Source: Gammaproteobacteria bacterium
Lineage (GTDB): Bacteria; Pseudomonadota; Gammaproteobacteria; Steroidobacterales; Steroidobacteraceae
DNA length: 12,566 nucleotides
NCBI GenBank assembly: GCA_030039615.1
Contig: JASHVF010000256.1
Location: 1 to 12,566, forward strand
Direction: 5' to 3'
Shown here: in pieces, positions 1-8,420 of the stretch
Position numbering within the stretch: position 1 is the stretch's first letter
How the letters are laid out: each line of letters opens with the position of its first letter
Position numbers and translations under genes: made by a program
The notes under the pieces: generated by a model
Told to the model about the DNA's origin: nothing
Database searches by the model: none
The model's input: only the letters and a program-made list of their open reading frames with translations

Positions 1-919
<919 letters not shown>

Positions 920-933
<14 letters not shown>

Positions 934-1585
934 GCAGGGCGTGAGGCGCAGCGCGGCCTACGACCCGGACTGCACGCGCTGTCCGCGCCTCGCGCGCTTC
1001 CTCGCCAAGACCCGCGCACGGCACGCGGACTATTGGGCGCGTCCGGTGCCGTCCTTCGGTGCCCGCGCACCCAAGCTCGTCATCGTGGGACTCGCGCCGG
1101 GGATGCACGGCGCCAACCGCACCGGACGTCCGTTCACCGGAGACTTCGCCGGGATCCTGCTGTACCAGACGCTCTACGACCTGGGGCTCGCGAGCGCGCC
1201 CGTCTCGGTAGCTGCGGACGACGGACTGAAGCTCCTGAACACGCGCATCGTCAATGCCGTCAAGTGCCTGCCGCCGCAGAACAAGCCGCTGCCGGAGGAG
1301 ATTCGCTGCTGCAATGCCTTCCTCAAGCGCGAGCTCGAGGAGCTCCCGGGGGTGCGCGTGTACCTGGCGCTCGGGCGCATCGCGCACGACGCCGTGCTCA
1401 TGGCGCAGGGTCTCAGGCGCGGCGCGTTCCCGTTCCGGCACGGGCACGAGCACGCGCTGGACGGCGCACGCTGGCTCATCGACTCGTATCATTGCAGCCG
1501 CTACAACACCCAGACCCGGCGCCTCAGCGCGCCGATGTTCCGCGCGGTGGTGGCGCGCGCCTGCGCGCGTGCGGGTCTGCGCTAA
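920..1585 (+). CDS. Uracil-DNA glycosylase, family 5 (UdgB-like)
   Basis: Removes uracil and some other deaminated bases from DNA as the first step of base excision repair. The 221-residue product has GLAPG at 57-61 followed by NRTGRPFTGD (66-75). This is the family-5 form of motif 1, with no polar catalytic residue in GLAPG; the Asp after the Gly (75) is the residue implicated in catalysis in the Thermus family-5 enzyme. The second motif is YHCSRYNTQT (190-199). Cys18 and Cys21 (CTRC), Cys116 and Cys130 or 131 are placed like the ligands of the [4Fe-4S] cluster in family 4/5 enzymes. The ATG at 920 was chosen because it overlaps the icd stop by 14 nt, as in translational coupling; GTG 938 or TTG 893 are alternatives. 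Only 12 nt separate it from uvrC, so cotranscription with that repair gene is likely. Confidence 0.88.
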
Positions 1586-1597
1586 GGCGGCCGTCTC

Positions 1598-3412
1598 ATG
1601 GCGTTCGATCACAAGGAATACATCGCCTCGCTCCCGCGCCGCCCCGGGGTCTACCGCATGTTCGGCGCCGACCACGAGCTGCTCTACGTCGGCAAGGCGC
1701 GCAGTCTCAGGGACCGGGTCGGCACCTATTTTGCGGCCGGCAACGTCGACCCCAAGGTGCAGGCGCTGGTGTCGCAGATCACGGCCATCGAGGTGACGGT
1801 CACCAACTCCGAGACCGAGGCGCTGCTGCTCGAGTACAACCTCATCAAGCAGCACAAGCCGCGCTTCAACGTCGTGCTGCGCGACGATAAGAGCTTCCCC
1901 TACATCCACCTCGAGACGGGCCACGCATTCCCGCGGCTCGCCTTCTACCGCGGCGCGCGCCAGGCGCCGGGGCGCTACTTCGGGCCGTTTCCGAGCGCCG
2001 GTGCGGTGCGCGATACGCTCAATCAGCTGCAGAAGCTGTTCCAGATCCGCAACTGCCGCGACGGCTTCTTCGCCAACCGCAGCCGGCCCTGCCTGCAGCA
2101 TCAGATCGGGCGCTGCTCGGCGCCGTGCGTCGGGCTGATCTCGCGCGAGGCGTACGCTCAGGACATCGAGGCTGCCGTCAAGGTGCTCGAGGGACGGAGC
2201 GATGAGGTCAACGCGGAGCTGCAGCAGCGCATGGAGGCGGCCGGCGCACGGCTCGAGTTCGAGCGTGCGGCGCAGCTGCGCGATCAGCTCGCGGCTTTGA
2301 AGCGCATCCAGGCGCAGCAGATCGTGACCGCCGAGGCCGAGCGCGACGCGGACGTGCTGGCGATCGTCGGGGACGCGGGCGAGTACTGCGTCAGCGTCAT
2401 GCTGGTGCGCGGCGGGCGCAATCTCGGCACCACCAGTTATTTCCCGCGTGCGCCGCTCGCCGAAGCCGGCGAGGCGCTCGCCTCCTTCGCCATGCAGTAC
2501 TACGCCGACGCCGCGGCGCCGCCGGAGGTATTGCTCGGCCTCGCGCTGCCGGATGCCGCGGCGCTCGCCGAGGCACTGAGCAGCAAGGCCGGCCACACGG
2601 TCGAAGTGCGCCACCCGGCGCGCGGGCTCCCCGCGAAGTGGGTCGAGCTGACGCGCGAGAATGCGACCCAGGCGCTGCGCATGCGGCACGCGCAGCGCGC
2701 CGGGGTGGACGAGATGCTCGCCGAGCTCACGCGCGCGCTCGACCTTCCCGAGCCGCCGGCGCGCGTCGAGTGCTTCGACATCAGCCACACGGGCGGGGAG
2801 GGCACGGTCGCCTCCTGCGTGGTGTTTGGACCCGAGGGACCCCTGAAGAAGGAATATCGCCGCTTCAACATCACGGGCGTCACGCCCGGCGATGACTACG
2901 CGGCGCTTCGCCAGGCGCTCGAGCGGCGCTACAGACACGTGCGCTCGGGCGAAGTACCGCCGCCCGACCTGCTGCTGATCGACGGCGGCGCAGGCCAGAT
3001 CGCCGAGGTGCACGACGTGCTCGCCGAGCTCGGGTTCGCCGACCTGACGCTCGTCGGCGTCGCCAAGGGGCCCGACCGCCGCCCCGGACAGGAGCGCCTG
3101 TTCGTGTACGGCGTTCCCGGCGCGGTGATCCTCGAGGCGCACTCAGCGGCGCTGCGCTTCATCCAGCGCATTCGCGACGAGGCGCATCGCTTCGCCATCA
3201 GCGGGCATCGCAAGCGGCGCGCGCGGCGCTACAACGAGTCGGTGCTCGAGGTCGTGCCGGGCTTGGGTCCCGCCAAGCGGCGCGCGCTGCTCAGGCACTT
3301 CGGCGGACTGCAGGGCGTGATGCGCGCCGGCATCGCGGACCTCACCCAGGTCAGCGGAATCGGCGCGACGCTCGCCCGAAGCCTTTATGATCACCTGCAC
3401 CCGGGCTCCTGA
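1598..3412 (+). CDS. uvrC: Excinuclease ABC subunit C (UvrC)
   Basis: Dual-incision nuclease of UvrABC nucleotide excision repair. It cuts 3' and then 5' of a lesion after recruitment by UvrB. At 604 residues it has the normal length. The N-terminal GIY-YIG nuclease has GVY at 17-19, YVGKA at 30-34 and Arg38/40, with the conserved ETEALLLE at 72-79. A Cys-bearing segment follows (C153, C165, C173, C177), then the UVR motif for UvrB binding around 200-238. The C-terminal endonuclease half shows ECFDISHT (Asp394), TPGDDYAA (Asp432/433), LLIDGGAGQ (Asp462) and SGHRKRR (His537), the Asp-Asp-Asp-His set known from the E. coli and Thermotoga enzymes. A double helix-hairpin-helix closes the protein (about 549-600, VPGLGPAKR and VSGIGATLA). 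The start has AAGG overlapping the stop of the glycosylase gene. All catalytic residues seem intact. Confidence 0.98.
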   Translation: MAFDHKEYIASLPRRPGVYRMFGADHELLYVGKARSLRDRVGTYFAAGNVDPKVQALVSQITAIEVTVTNSETEALLLEYNLIKQHKPRFNVVLRDDKSFPYIHLETGHAFPRLAFYRGARQAPGRYFGPFPSAGAVRDTLNQLQKLFQIRNCRDGFFANRSRPCLQHQIGRCSAPCVGLISREAYAQDIEAAVKVLEGRSDEVNAELQQRMEAAGARLEFERAAQLRDQLAALKRIQAQQIVTAEAERDADVLAIVGDAGEYCVSVMLVRGGRNLGTTSYFPRAPLAEAGEALASFAMQYYADAAAPPEVLLGLALPDAAALAEALSSKAGHTVEVRHPARGLPAKWVELTRENATQALRMRHAQRAGVDEMLAELTRALDLPEPPARVECFDISHTGGEGTVASCVVFGPEGPLKKEYRRFNITGVTPGDDYAALRQALERRYRHVRSGEVPPPDLLLIDGGAGQIAEVHDVLAELGFADLTLVGVAKGPDRRPGQERLFVYGVPGAVILEAHSAALRFIQRIRDEAHRFAISGHRKRRARRYNESVLEVVPGLGPAKRRALLRHFGGLQGVMRAGIADLTQVSGIGATLARSLYDHLHPGS

Positions 3413-3423
3413 GCCGGAAGCCA

Positions 3424-3978
3424 ATGCCCTGGAACGTACCCAACACGCTGACGTGGCTGCGCATCGCGGCGATCCCGCTCATCGTCGCGCTCTTCTACAT
3501 GCCTTACCCGTGGTCGGACCCGGCCGCGGCCTGGCTGTTCGCCGCCGCGGGCATCACCGACTCGCTGGATGGGTATTTCGCGCGACGGCTGCGGCAGACC
3601 TCCCGCCTCGGGGCGTTCCTCGATCCGGTGGCGGACAAGCTCATCGTCGCAACGGCGCTGGTGCTGCTCGTCAGCAAGGATTCGCGCTGGCTCATCGTGC
3701 TCACCGCGGCGGTCATCATCGGCCGCGAGATCACGATCTCGGCGCTGCGCGAGTGGATGGCGGAGATCGGCGCGCGGCGCAAGGTCGCGGTCTCGCAGCT
3801 CGGCAAGTACAAGACCGTGCTGCAGATCGTCGGGCTCTCCCTGATGCTCTACCGCTGGCCGCTCTTCGGGCTGCCGACCTACCGGATCGGGGTCGTCCTC
3901 ACCGAGGTCGCCGCCGCGGCGACGCTCCTCTCGATGGTCATGTACCTGAGAGCGGCCTGGCCTGATCTAAGGCGTTAA
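3424..3978 (+). CDS. pgsA: CDP-diacylglycerol-glycerol-3-phosphate 3-phosphatidyltransferase
   Basis: Inner-membrane enzyme that joins CDP-diacylglycerol and glycerol 3-phosphate to give phosphatidylglycerol phosphate, the committed step to phosphatidylglycerol and cardiolipin. The 184-residue product has the full CDP-alcohol phosphotransferase signature: Asp46, Asp49, Gly50, Ala53, Arg54, Gly63, Asp67 and Asp71, within TDSLDGYFARR and GAFLDPVADK. Hydrophobic segments around 11-27, 33-45, 73-83, 91-104, 130-142 and 155-175 fit the six-helix fold. It starts 11 nt after the uvrC stop with GGAAG just upstream of ATG, so it is read from the same message. The uvrC-pgsA order is the one seen in E. 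coli, which supports this assignment over other CDP-alcohol transferases. Confidence 0.96.
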   Translation: MPWNVPNTLTWLRIAAIPLIVALFYMPYPWSDPAAAWLFAAAGITDSLDGYFARRLRQTSRLGAFLDPVADKLIVATALVLLVSKDSRWLIVLTAAVIIGREITISALREWMAEIGARRKVAVSQLGKYKTVLQIVGLSLMLYRWPLFGLPTYRIGVVLTEVAAAATLLSMVMYLRAAWPDLRR

Positions 3979-4063
3979 GAGAGATCGGTAAATCTATGTA
4001 TTACAAGGGCGTAAAAACCCCTAAGGCGACGTGATCCAGCCCCCGCTTTGGGCCGCGCTCGCC

Positions 4064-4091
4064 TTGACATCCCGGGGGGTGTACATAGAAT
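4064..4091 (+). promoter_or_regulatory. Sigma70-type promoter of tRNA-Gly
   Basis: A perfect -35 TTGACA (4064-4069) and a near-consensus -10 TAGAAT (4086-4091) are separated by 16 nt. The mature tRNA starts 20 nt after the -10, leaving room for a short leader. The bases after the -10 are very GC-rich (CCGCCG), like the discriminator of stringently controlled stable-RNA promoters; that control is inferred. No clear hairpin terminator is seen between pgsA and this promoter, so pgsA transcripts may also read into the tRNA. Confidence 0.8.
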
Positions 4092-4110
4092 CCGCCGTTC
4101 TGATTCGGAT

Positions 4111-4186
4111 GCGGGCTTAGCTCAGTTGGTAGAGCGGTACCTTGCCAAGGTACAGGTCGACGGTTCGAACCCGTTAGCCCGCTCCA
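4111..4186 (+). tRNA. tRNA-Gly (anticodon GCC)
   Basis: A 76-nt cloverleaf with CCA encoded. The acceptor stem pairs GCGGGCT (4111-4117) with AGCCCGC (4176-4182), followed by a T discriminator and CCA. The D arm carries AGCTCAGTTGGTAGAGC. The anticodon stem GTACC/GGTAC encloses TTGCCAA, placing GCC at 4144-4146, which reads GGC and GGU. The T stem GACGG/CCGTT encloses TTCGAAC and has one G-U pair. It lies 132 nt after pgsA, the position of glyW in E. coli. Its 3' end is only 16 nt from the stop of the converging transporter gene, with no terminator between them. Confidence 0.98.
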
Positions 4187-4202
4187 TTCCCCCTTAGACC
4201 GA

Positions 4203-5855
4203 TCAGCCGAGGCCGAAGAGAATCGCGGCCTTCTGCAGCGTGATCCACACGCCCCAGGCGATCGGAACTCCCACTGCCAGCCACGCCGCGGTCACCAGCC
4301 AGGCAGGTGAGGGCACGGTGGGGCCGGCGGCGTGGGCCGCGGAGACGGCTGCACCGTGAGCGGCGGCGGCATCCAGCTCGGCGATCTGCTGCGGCGTCAT
4401 GTTCTTACTTTCCGGCACCGGCCGGATCAGCAAATTGCAGACGAACCCGAGCGCCAGCAGACCCGCCAGCCAGTACATGGTCGTGCTGTACACCTGGGCC
4501 TTCGGCACGCCTTGCGAAAGCTGGTGCTCGCGGAAGGAGCCGATGAGCCAGGGCCCGAGCACCCCCGCCGCCGACCATGCGGTGAGGAGCCTGCCGTGGA
4601 TGGCGCCGACCATCTTGGTGCCGAAGAGGTCGGCGAGATAGGCCGGGACAGTCGCGAAGCCGCCGCCATACATCGAGAGGATGATGCAGAAGAACAGCAC
4701 GAAGAGCGGCAGCAGCCCGCCCGCCGCCGTCCAGGGGATCGAGCAGTAGAGGACGATCCCGAGCACGAAGAACACCGTGTAGGTGGCCTTGCGGCCCAGG
4801 TGATCGGACAGCGACGCCCAGAAGATGCGGCCCACAATATTGAACAGCGACAGCAGTCCGGTGAAGCCGGCGGCGATCGCCGTGATGATGGCGAGCTGGG
4901 GCGGCGCGAGCTGGTCATAGGTTGCGGTGACGCCGATGAGCCGCCCCGCAAATACCTCCTGCAGGATCGGGGACGCCATGCTGAGGATGCCGATGCCCGC
5001 CGACACGTTCAGCATCAGCACCAGCCACACGAGCCAGAACTGCGGCGTCCAGGTCGCCGTGTCCAGGTGCACCTGATGGGCGGTGACCAGGGGCTTGCGT
5101 GCCTGGTCCGGGTTCCAGCCCTTGGGCTTCCAATCCTCGGGCGGCAGGCGGTAGCTGAGCGCGCCGCCCATCATGAACACGAAGTAGATGGCCGCCAGCA
5201 CCAGCAGTGCCTGGGTGACACCGACGGACGTCGGCGTCGCGAAGTGCTTCATGAGCTTGTCGGCGAGCGGTGCGCCGATCATGGCGCCGCCGCCGAAGCC
5301 CATGATGGCGAAACCGGTCGCCATGCCGCGGCGATCCGGGAACCACTTGATGAGTGTTGACACGGGCGAGATATAGCCGAGTCCCAGCCCGATGCCGCCC
5401 AGCGCCGCGCCGAGCCAGATGATCCACAGCTGGTGTTGGGATACACCGAGCGCCATGACGACAATCCCGGCACACCAGCAGACGGCGGCTACGACCCCCG
5501 CCTTGCGCGGGCCGACGCGCTCCAGCCAGCCGCCCCAGACGGCCGCCGACGACCCGAGAAATACGAAGAAGAGCCCGTAGATCCAGGTCTGCAACTGCGC
5601 CACCTTCCAGTCGCAGCTCGTGGTCGTCAGGTAGTCGAAGAAGAGGCTCGCGTCCTTGGCGCAAGCGACGGGCTTGGTGATGCCGATCGCCTTCGAGAGC
5701 GGCAGCCAGAACACCGAGAAGCCGTAGGCCATCCCGATGCACAGGTGAATGGCGAGCGCAGCCGGCGGCACCAGCCAGCGCGTGAAGCCAGGTCTGGCGA
5801 TGATGTGCCGCTTATCGAGGAAGCCGGGAGAAGTGCTCGCGTTGGCTGCCGACAT
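4203..5855 (-). CDS. MFS transporter, oxalate/formate antiporter (OFA) type, with C-terminal small-subunit-like helix
   Basis: Inner-membrane major facilitator, probably for a small carboxylate; the substrate cannot be read from the sequence. The 550-residue product has about twelve core helices, a motif-A-like turn GWLERVGPRK (109-118) and the OFA-style KWFPDRRGMATG (170-181), followed by a Gly-rich helix. The loop after helix 1 is long and holds Cys65 and Cys81, which may form a periplasmic disulfide. After a cytoplasmic Ala-rich linker, the last ~36 residues (515-550) form another helix containing GVPIAWGVW and LQKAA. This resembles the short 'MFS transporter small subunit' proteins usually encoded beside OFA transporters, so it appears to be a natural fusion. 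The start was set at ATG 5855 because AAGGAG (5867-5862) lies 6 nt upstream; a longer frame begins at 5921. It lies opposite to, and between, two tRNA genes. Confidence 0.87.
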   Translation of the reverse strand: MSAANASTSPGFLDKRHIIARPGFTRWLVPPAALAIHLCIGMAYGFSVFWLPLSKAIGITKPVACAKDASLFFDYLTTTSCDWKVAQLQTWIYGLFFVFLGSSAAVWGGWLERVGPRKAGVVAAVCWCAGIVVMALGVSQHQLWIIWLGAALGGIGLGLGYISPVSTLIKWFPDRRGMATGFAIMGFGGGAMIGAPLADKLMKHFATPTSVGVTQALLVLAAIYFVFMMGGALSYRLPPEDWKPKGWNPDQARKPLVTAHQVHLDTATWTPQFWLVWLVLMLNVSAGIGILSMASPILQEVFAGRLIGVTATYDQLAPPQLAIITAIAAGFTGLLSLFNIVGRIFWASLSDHLGRKATYTVFFVLGIVLYCSIPWTAAGGLLPLFVLFFCIILSMYGGGFATVPAYLADLFGTKMVGAIHGRLLTAWSAAGVLGPWLIGSFREHQLSQGVPKAQVYSTTMYWLAGLLALGFVCNLLIRPVPESKNMTPQQIAELDAAAAHGAAVSAAHAAGPTVPSPAWLVTAAWLAVGVPIAWGVWITLQKAAILFGLG

Positions 5856-5883
5856 TCCGCGCTCCTTACTTTTGTTCGTGGCT

Positions 5884-5904
5884 GGCGGGAGGCGCCCTCC
5901 CGTC
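5884..5904 (-). other. GC-rich hairpin in the transporter 5' leader
   Basis: CGGGAGG (5886-5892) pairs with CCTCCCG (5896-5902) around a 3-nt loop, and a G-U and a G-C pair can extend the stem. In the transporter mRNA it would lie about 17 nt upstream of the Shine-Dalgarno, too far to mask it directly. It could be a leader structure or the foot of a terminator for upstream transcription; nothing in the sequence decides between these. No convincing minus-strand promoter is seen between it and tRNA-Cys. Confidence 0.35.
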
Positions 5905-6017
5905 GGCCGCGCCGCCGGCACGAGGGAGTCAATCGACCTATTTTTCCCTTTTTGTTAGGCTAGGGCCAGCGCAGCATTCAGCGCAAGCCTCGCCGGCCAT
6001 GTGCCGTTCGGGGCGTT

Positions 6018-6045
6018 TTGCTATCGGCCTGCCGCACCCGATACA
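6018..6045 (+). promoter_or_regulatory. Possible promoter of tRNA-Cys
   Basis: TTGCTA (6018-6023) and GATACA (6040-6045) are spaced 16 nt apart and lie 14 nt before the mature 5' end of the tRNA. The matches to the -35 and -10 consensus are 4/6 and 3/6, so this is tentative. Some promoter is expected here, because the opposing transporter gene separates this tRNA from the tRNA-Gly promoter. Confidence 0.3.
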
Positions 6046-6059
6046 TGAGCTCTCGATGA

Positions 6060-6133
6060 GGCTAGGTGGCAGAGTGGTCATGCAGCGGCCTGCAAAGCCG
6101 TCTACGCCGGTTCGATTCCGACCCTAGCCTCCA
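6060..6133 (+). tRNA. tRNA-Cys (anticodon GCA)
   Basis: A 74-nt cloverleaf with encoded CCA. The acceptor stem GGCTAGG (6060-6066) pairs with CCTAGCC (6123-6129), then T and CCA. The anticodon stem GCGGC/GCCGT (one G-U pair) encloses CTGCAAA, with GCA at 6092-6094. The T arm carries the GGTTCGATTCC motif. In E. coli cysT directly follows glyW and precedes leuZ. Here it is separated from tRNA-Gly by the transporter gene, and no tRNA-Leu follows within the window. Confidence 0.97.
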
Positions 6134-6228
6134 TTCTCGTGTTTCGGCGTGTCCGTTTGCGTCCTTATCACGTACCTGTCCTGGTGCTCCCCAGGCGGCG
6201 GCGGGCTTCTTAAGCGCGCGCAAGCAAA

Positions 6229-7179
6229 ATGATTGGCTCTTTCTACCAGTTCCTGTACGGGTCGACTCCCGCGGAATTCACAAGCGCCTTTGGCCTACAG
6301 GAATCCGTCGAGCGCCTTCGAGCGGCTACGAAGCGCACGGTGTTTTCGGCGCTGGCGCAACCGGAGGCCGTAGGCCCCGTGAAAGAGAATAAGGTCCGCT
6401 TGCAGCGTGTGATCCCGATGTTCCATAACTCCTTCAAGCCGTTCTTCTTCGGCCGCTTCGAGGCTCGGTCGGATGGTGTGTTTCTGACCGGTAAGTTCTC
6501 TCTGCTCCCGCTTGTGAAGATCTTTATGACCTTCTGGCTCGGGGCAACGATCGTCTTCGGCATCCTTTGCGCGGTCAGCGCTGAGTCGCGCAATGCAGGT
6601 GCATGGGGGGCGCTCGCTTGTTTTGGCATGACCGGGTTTGGAGTCGGACTGGTTGCGCTCGGGAAGTGGCTTGCACGGAATGACTCGGAGTGGCTGTCCA
6701 CCGTCATTCGCACAGCGCTTCAAGCACCGAGCTCTCCGGGAGTGGGTCCGGCGAGTGTGGCGCCTTCGGAGGCCGGAACTCCGATGGTGCTGAAACTGAC
6801 CGCCGGCTTCCTGTTTCTTGCTGGGGTAGTGAATCTCGCGTCGGTTTACGGCCATCGGATGCCGAAGGGTCCGATCGCATCGCAGTTCGGCGAGCCGTTC
6901 TTGGCAACGTCAATCGGGGTCATGAGCGTCGTCATGATCGGGTTGGCGGTCGGAATTTACCGGCGCAAGCTTCTTGCATGGCGGTTGGGTCTGGCATTCC
7001 TGGCTGGCTCAGCGGCTGTGAGTCTGTTCCTGTTCAGCTCGTTCCCTCCGCCCCTCGGTCTCAGGATCGGTGAGTCGGTCGCAATGCTTGTTGTGTTCGC
7101 GTTCTGGATACGTTGGTGGTATGCGCAGCGGATTCACTTTGTAGAAGAAGATGCTACATGGCCGTCCACCCGTGCCTGA
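6229..7179 (+). CDS. Six-helix membrane protein of unknown function
   Basis: I do not recognise a named family. The 316-residue product has a soluble N-terminal ~90 residues with Arg/Lys-rich stretches and a FKPFFFGRFEAR motif (69-80), then predicted helices at about 93-116, 124-146, 187-207, 224-244, 248-270 and 280-299. A Pro/Ser/Gly-rich linker (165-186) divides the protein into a two-helix and a four-helix half. I have the impression of similar proteins of unknown function in Xanthomonadaceae, but cannot confirm this. The ATG at 6229 has no good Shine-Dalgarno. Codon use differs from neighbours: TTT, TCT, ACA, CTA and GAA are frequent and the GC content is lower, which hints at separate ancestry. 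It follows tRNA-Cys by 95 nt. No operon partner is evident, because the next gene starts 212 nt away and has its own ribosome-binding site. Confidence 0.75.
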   Translation: MIGSFYQFLYGSTPAEFTSAFGLQESVERLRAATKRTVFSALAQPEAVGPVKENKVRLQRVIPMFHNSFKPFFFGRFEARSDGVFLTGKFSLLPLVKIFMTFWLGATIVFGILCAVSAESRNAGAWGALACFGMTGFGVGLVALGKWLARNDSEWLSTVIRTALQAPSSPGVGPASVAPSEAGTPMVLKLTAGFLFLAGVVNLASVYGHRMPKGPIASQFGEPFLATSIGVMSVVMIGLAVGIYRRKLLAWRLGLAFLAGSAAVSLFLFSSFPPPLGLRIGESVAMLVVFAFWIRWWYAQRIHFVEEDATWPSTRA

Positions 7180-7206
7180 AACGCATCTGCCGTGACATCG
7201 CGTCGG

Positions 7207-7236
7207 GCGGAGACGGCCCGGGCTCGGTCTCACCGC
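7207..7236 (+). terminator. Possible hairpin terminator after the membrane protein gene
   Basis: GCGGAGAC (7207-7214) can pair with GTCT..CCGC (7227-7236) with a 2-nt bulge on the 3' side. It lies 27 nt after the stop at 7179. No T-tract follows, so an intrinsic terminator is only a possibility. Further on, TTGACC (7302-7307) and CAGATT (7325-7330), 17 nt apart, could be a weak promoter for the peptidase gene. Confidence 0.25.
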
Positions 7237-7391
7237 GGGAACGCTGACACGCTTTATGACAAGTTGTAACACTCGAGTGGTCTTGCACGTCCGCATCGCT
7301 ATTGACCGCCCCGCGCGTTCGGCGCAGATTGCCTCCCAAGGCGAGTTAGCGCGACGTGCGCAAGAAAACGCCAGACACGGGGAGACCTAAT

Positions 7392-8399
7392 GTGAAGTTA
7401 TTCAGCCAGTTCATCGGGAAGATTCGGCTCATGGGTGTCATGGCCGCGATGCTCGGAATTGCGGCGGCCGGCGCCCAGGGGTCAGACCCAGGCCGCGCGG
7501 GCGCGACGGACCTGAGGCAACCTGACGCATCGACCGTCGCCAGGGCGCGGGCCTCGTTCCTCAAGCACATGTCCACGCGCCGGACCATGGTCCCCAGCGG
7601 GCTGGCGCCACTGGCCCGTGTCGGAAACACCTCTTCGTTCCCCTCGCTCAACTGGTCGGGTTACGCGGATCTCGAGGGCGGCAGCCAGACAGTCTCGTCG
7701 GTGAGCGGCGAGTGGGTGATCCCGTACGTGGAGTGCCCGCCCAGCCCCTACCAGTACCAGGACACCTTCATCGCGCAGTGGGTCGGCATCGACGGCTTCA
7801 ACAACGGCACGGTAGAGCAGCTCGGCAGCGCCACGGAGTGCTTCGAGGGCGTCCCGTACTACTACGTCTGGGTCGAGATGTTCCCGGCCGGCACGATCGA
7901 GGAGGGCACGGTCGCGTGTATCAATAACAACGTCGACTGTCCGCAGCCCGGCGACCGCGTCGCCGCCTCGGTGACCGTCGCGGCGGGCGGAATTTACACG
8001 CTGACGCTCACGGACTTTACCCGCCCGCAGGAGAGCTTCTCGGTGACGGCGTCGTGCGCCCCGTCCACCTGTCTCGATTCAAGCGCCGAGTGGATCGTGG
8101 AGCGCCCGGCCTTCGACCTCTCCTTCGGTTTCCAGATACTGCCGCTCGTAGACTTCTTTGAGACCGGCTTCTCTGCCGGCAAGGTGACCTCGGGCGGGAG
8201 CACCACTTACATCGGAGCCTTTCAGGGCGGCACCGTGTACGACTTGCCGATGGTCGATGACACCGATTCCTATTTCCTCGACTGCGTCGGGCAGAGAGGA
8301 TTCGGTCCGCAACTGCTCCAGACGACCACTGCCGACGCCTGCCCGACGGTGGAGCCGTCCCAGGGCAGCTTCAACCTCACCTGGGACGCCAGCTTCTGA
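7392..8399 (+). CDS. Secreted glutamic peptidase, family G1 (eqolisin, Peptidase_A4)
   Basis: Acid-type endopeptidase using a Gln/Glu catalytic pair. The 335-residue product starts with a signal peptide (basic n-region with Lys2, Lys10 and Arg12, hydrophobic core about 13-27, Ala-rich cleavage area near 25-30). Residues ~31-85 fit a pro-segment. The mature domain begins at NWSGY (87-91), which is typical of the family. AQWVGIDG gives Gln129, the counterpart of the catalytic Gln, and SAEWIVER supplies the catalytic Glu (233 or 237) in the AEWIVE signature (232-237). Eight cysteines follow the signal peptide, enough for four disulfides in an exported protein. GTG 7392 was preferred over upstream GTG 7356 because GGGGAG (7379-7384) lies 7 nt before it and the signal peptide then has normal length. 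Best known from fungi (scytalidoglutamic peptidase), with bacterial members also known. The substrate is unknown. Confidence 0.88.
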   Translation: MKLFSQFIGKIRLMGVMAAMLGIAAAGAQGSDPGRAGATDLRQPDASTVARARASFLKHMSTRRTMVPSGLAPLARVGNTSSFPSLNWSGYADLEGGSQTVSSVSGEWVIPYVECPPSPYQYQDTFIAQWVGIDGFNNGTVEQLGSATECFEGVPYYYVWVEMFPAGTIEEGTVACINNNVDCPQPGDRVAASVTVAAGGIYTLTLTDFTRPQESFSVTASCAPSTCLDSSAEWIVERPAFDLSFGFQILPLVDFFETGFSAGKVTSGGSTTYIGAFQGGTVYDLPMVDDTDSYFLDCVGQRGFGPQLLQTTTADACPTVEPSQGSFNLTWDASF

Positions 8400-8420
8400 T
8401 CGAGGTGGCGTGATAGCGCG

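Noticed and set aside
4332..5360. 342-codon plus-strand frame opposite the MFS transporter
   Set aside because: It mirrors the transporter codons, is rich in Arg, Asp, Glu and His, and has no motif or ribosome site.
5950..6133. GGCTAGG at 5958-5964 repeating the tRNA-Cys 5' end, as a possible attachment-site duplication
   Set aside because: Only about seven bases match, it is the 5' rather than the 3' end of the tRNA, and no integrase or further repeat is present.
6134..6228. Possible tRNA-Leu (leuZ position) or its remnant after tRNA-Cys
   Set aside because: No acceptor, anticodon or T-loop pattern could be found in the 95 nt.
6066..6392. 108-codon frame beginning inside tRNA-Cys
   Set aside because: Its first codons are tRNA sequence, a common annotation artefact, and it overlaps the start of the membrane protein gene.
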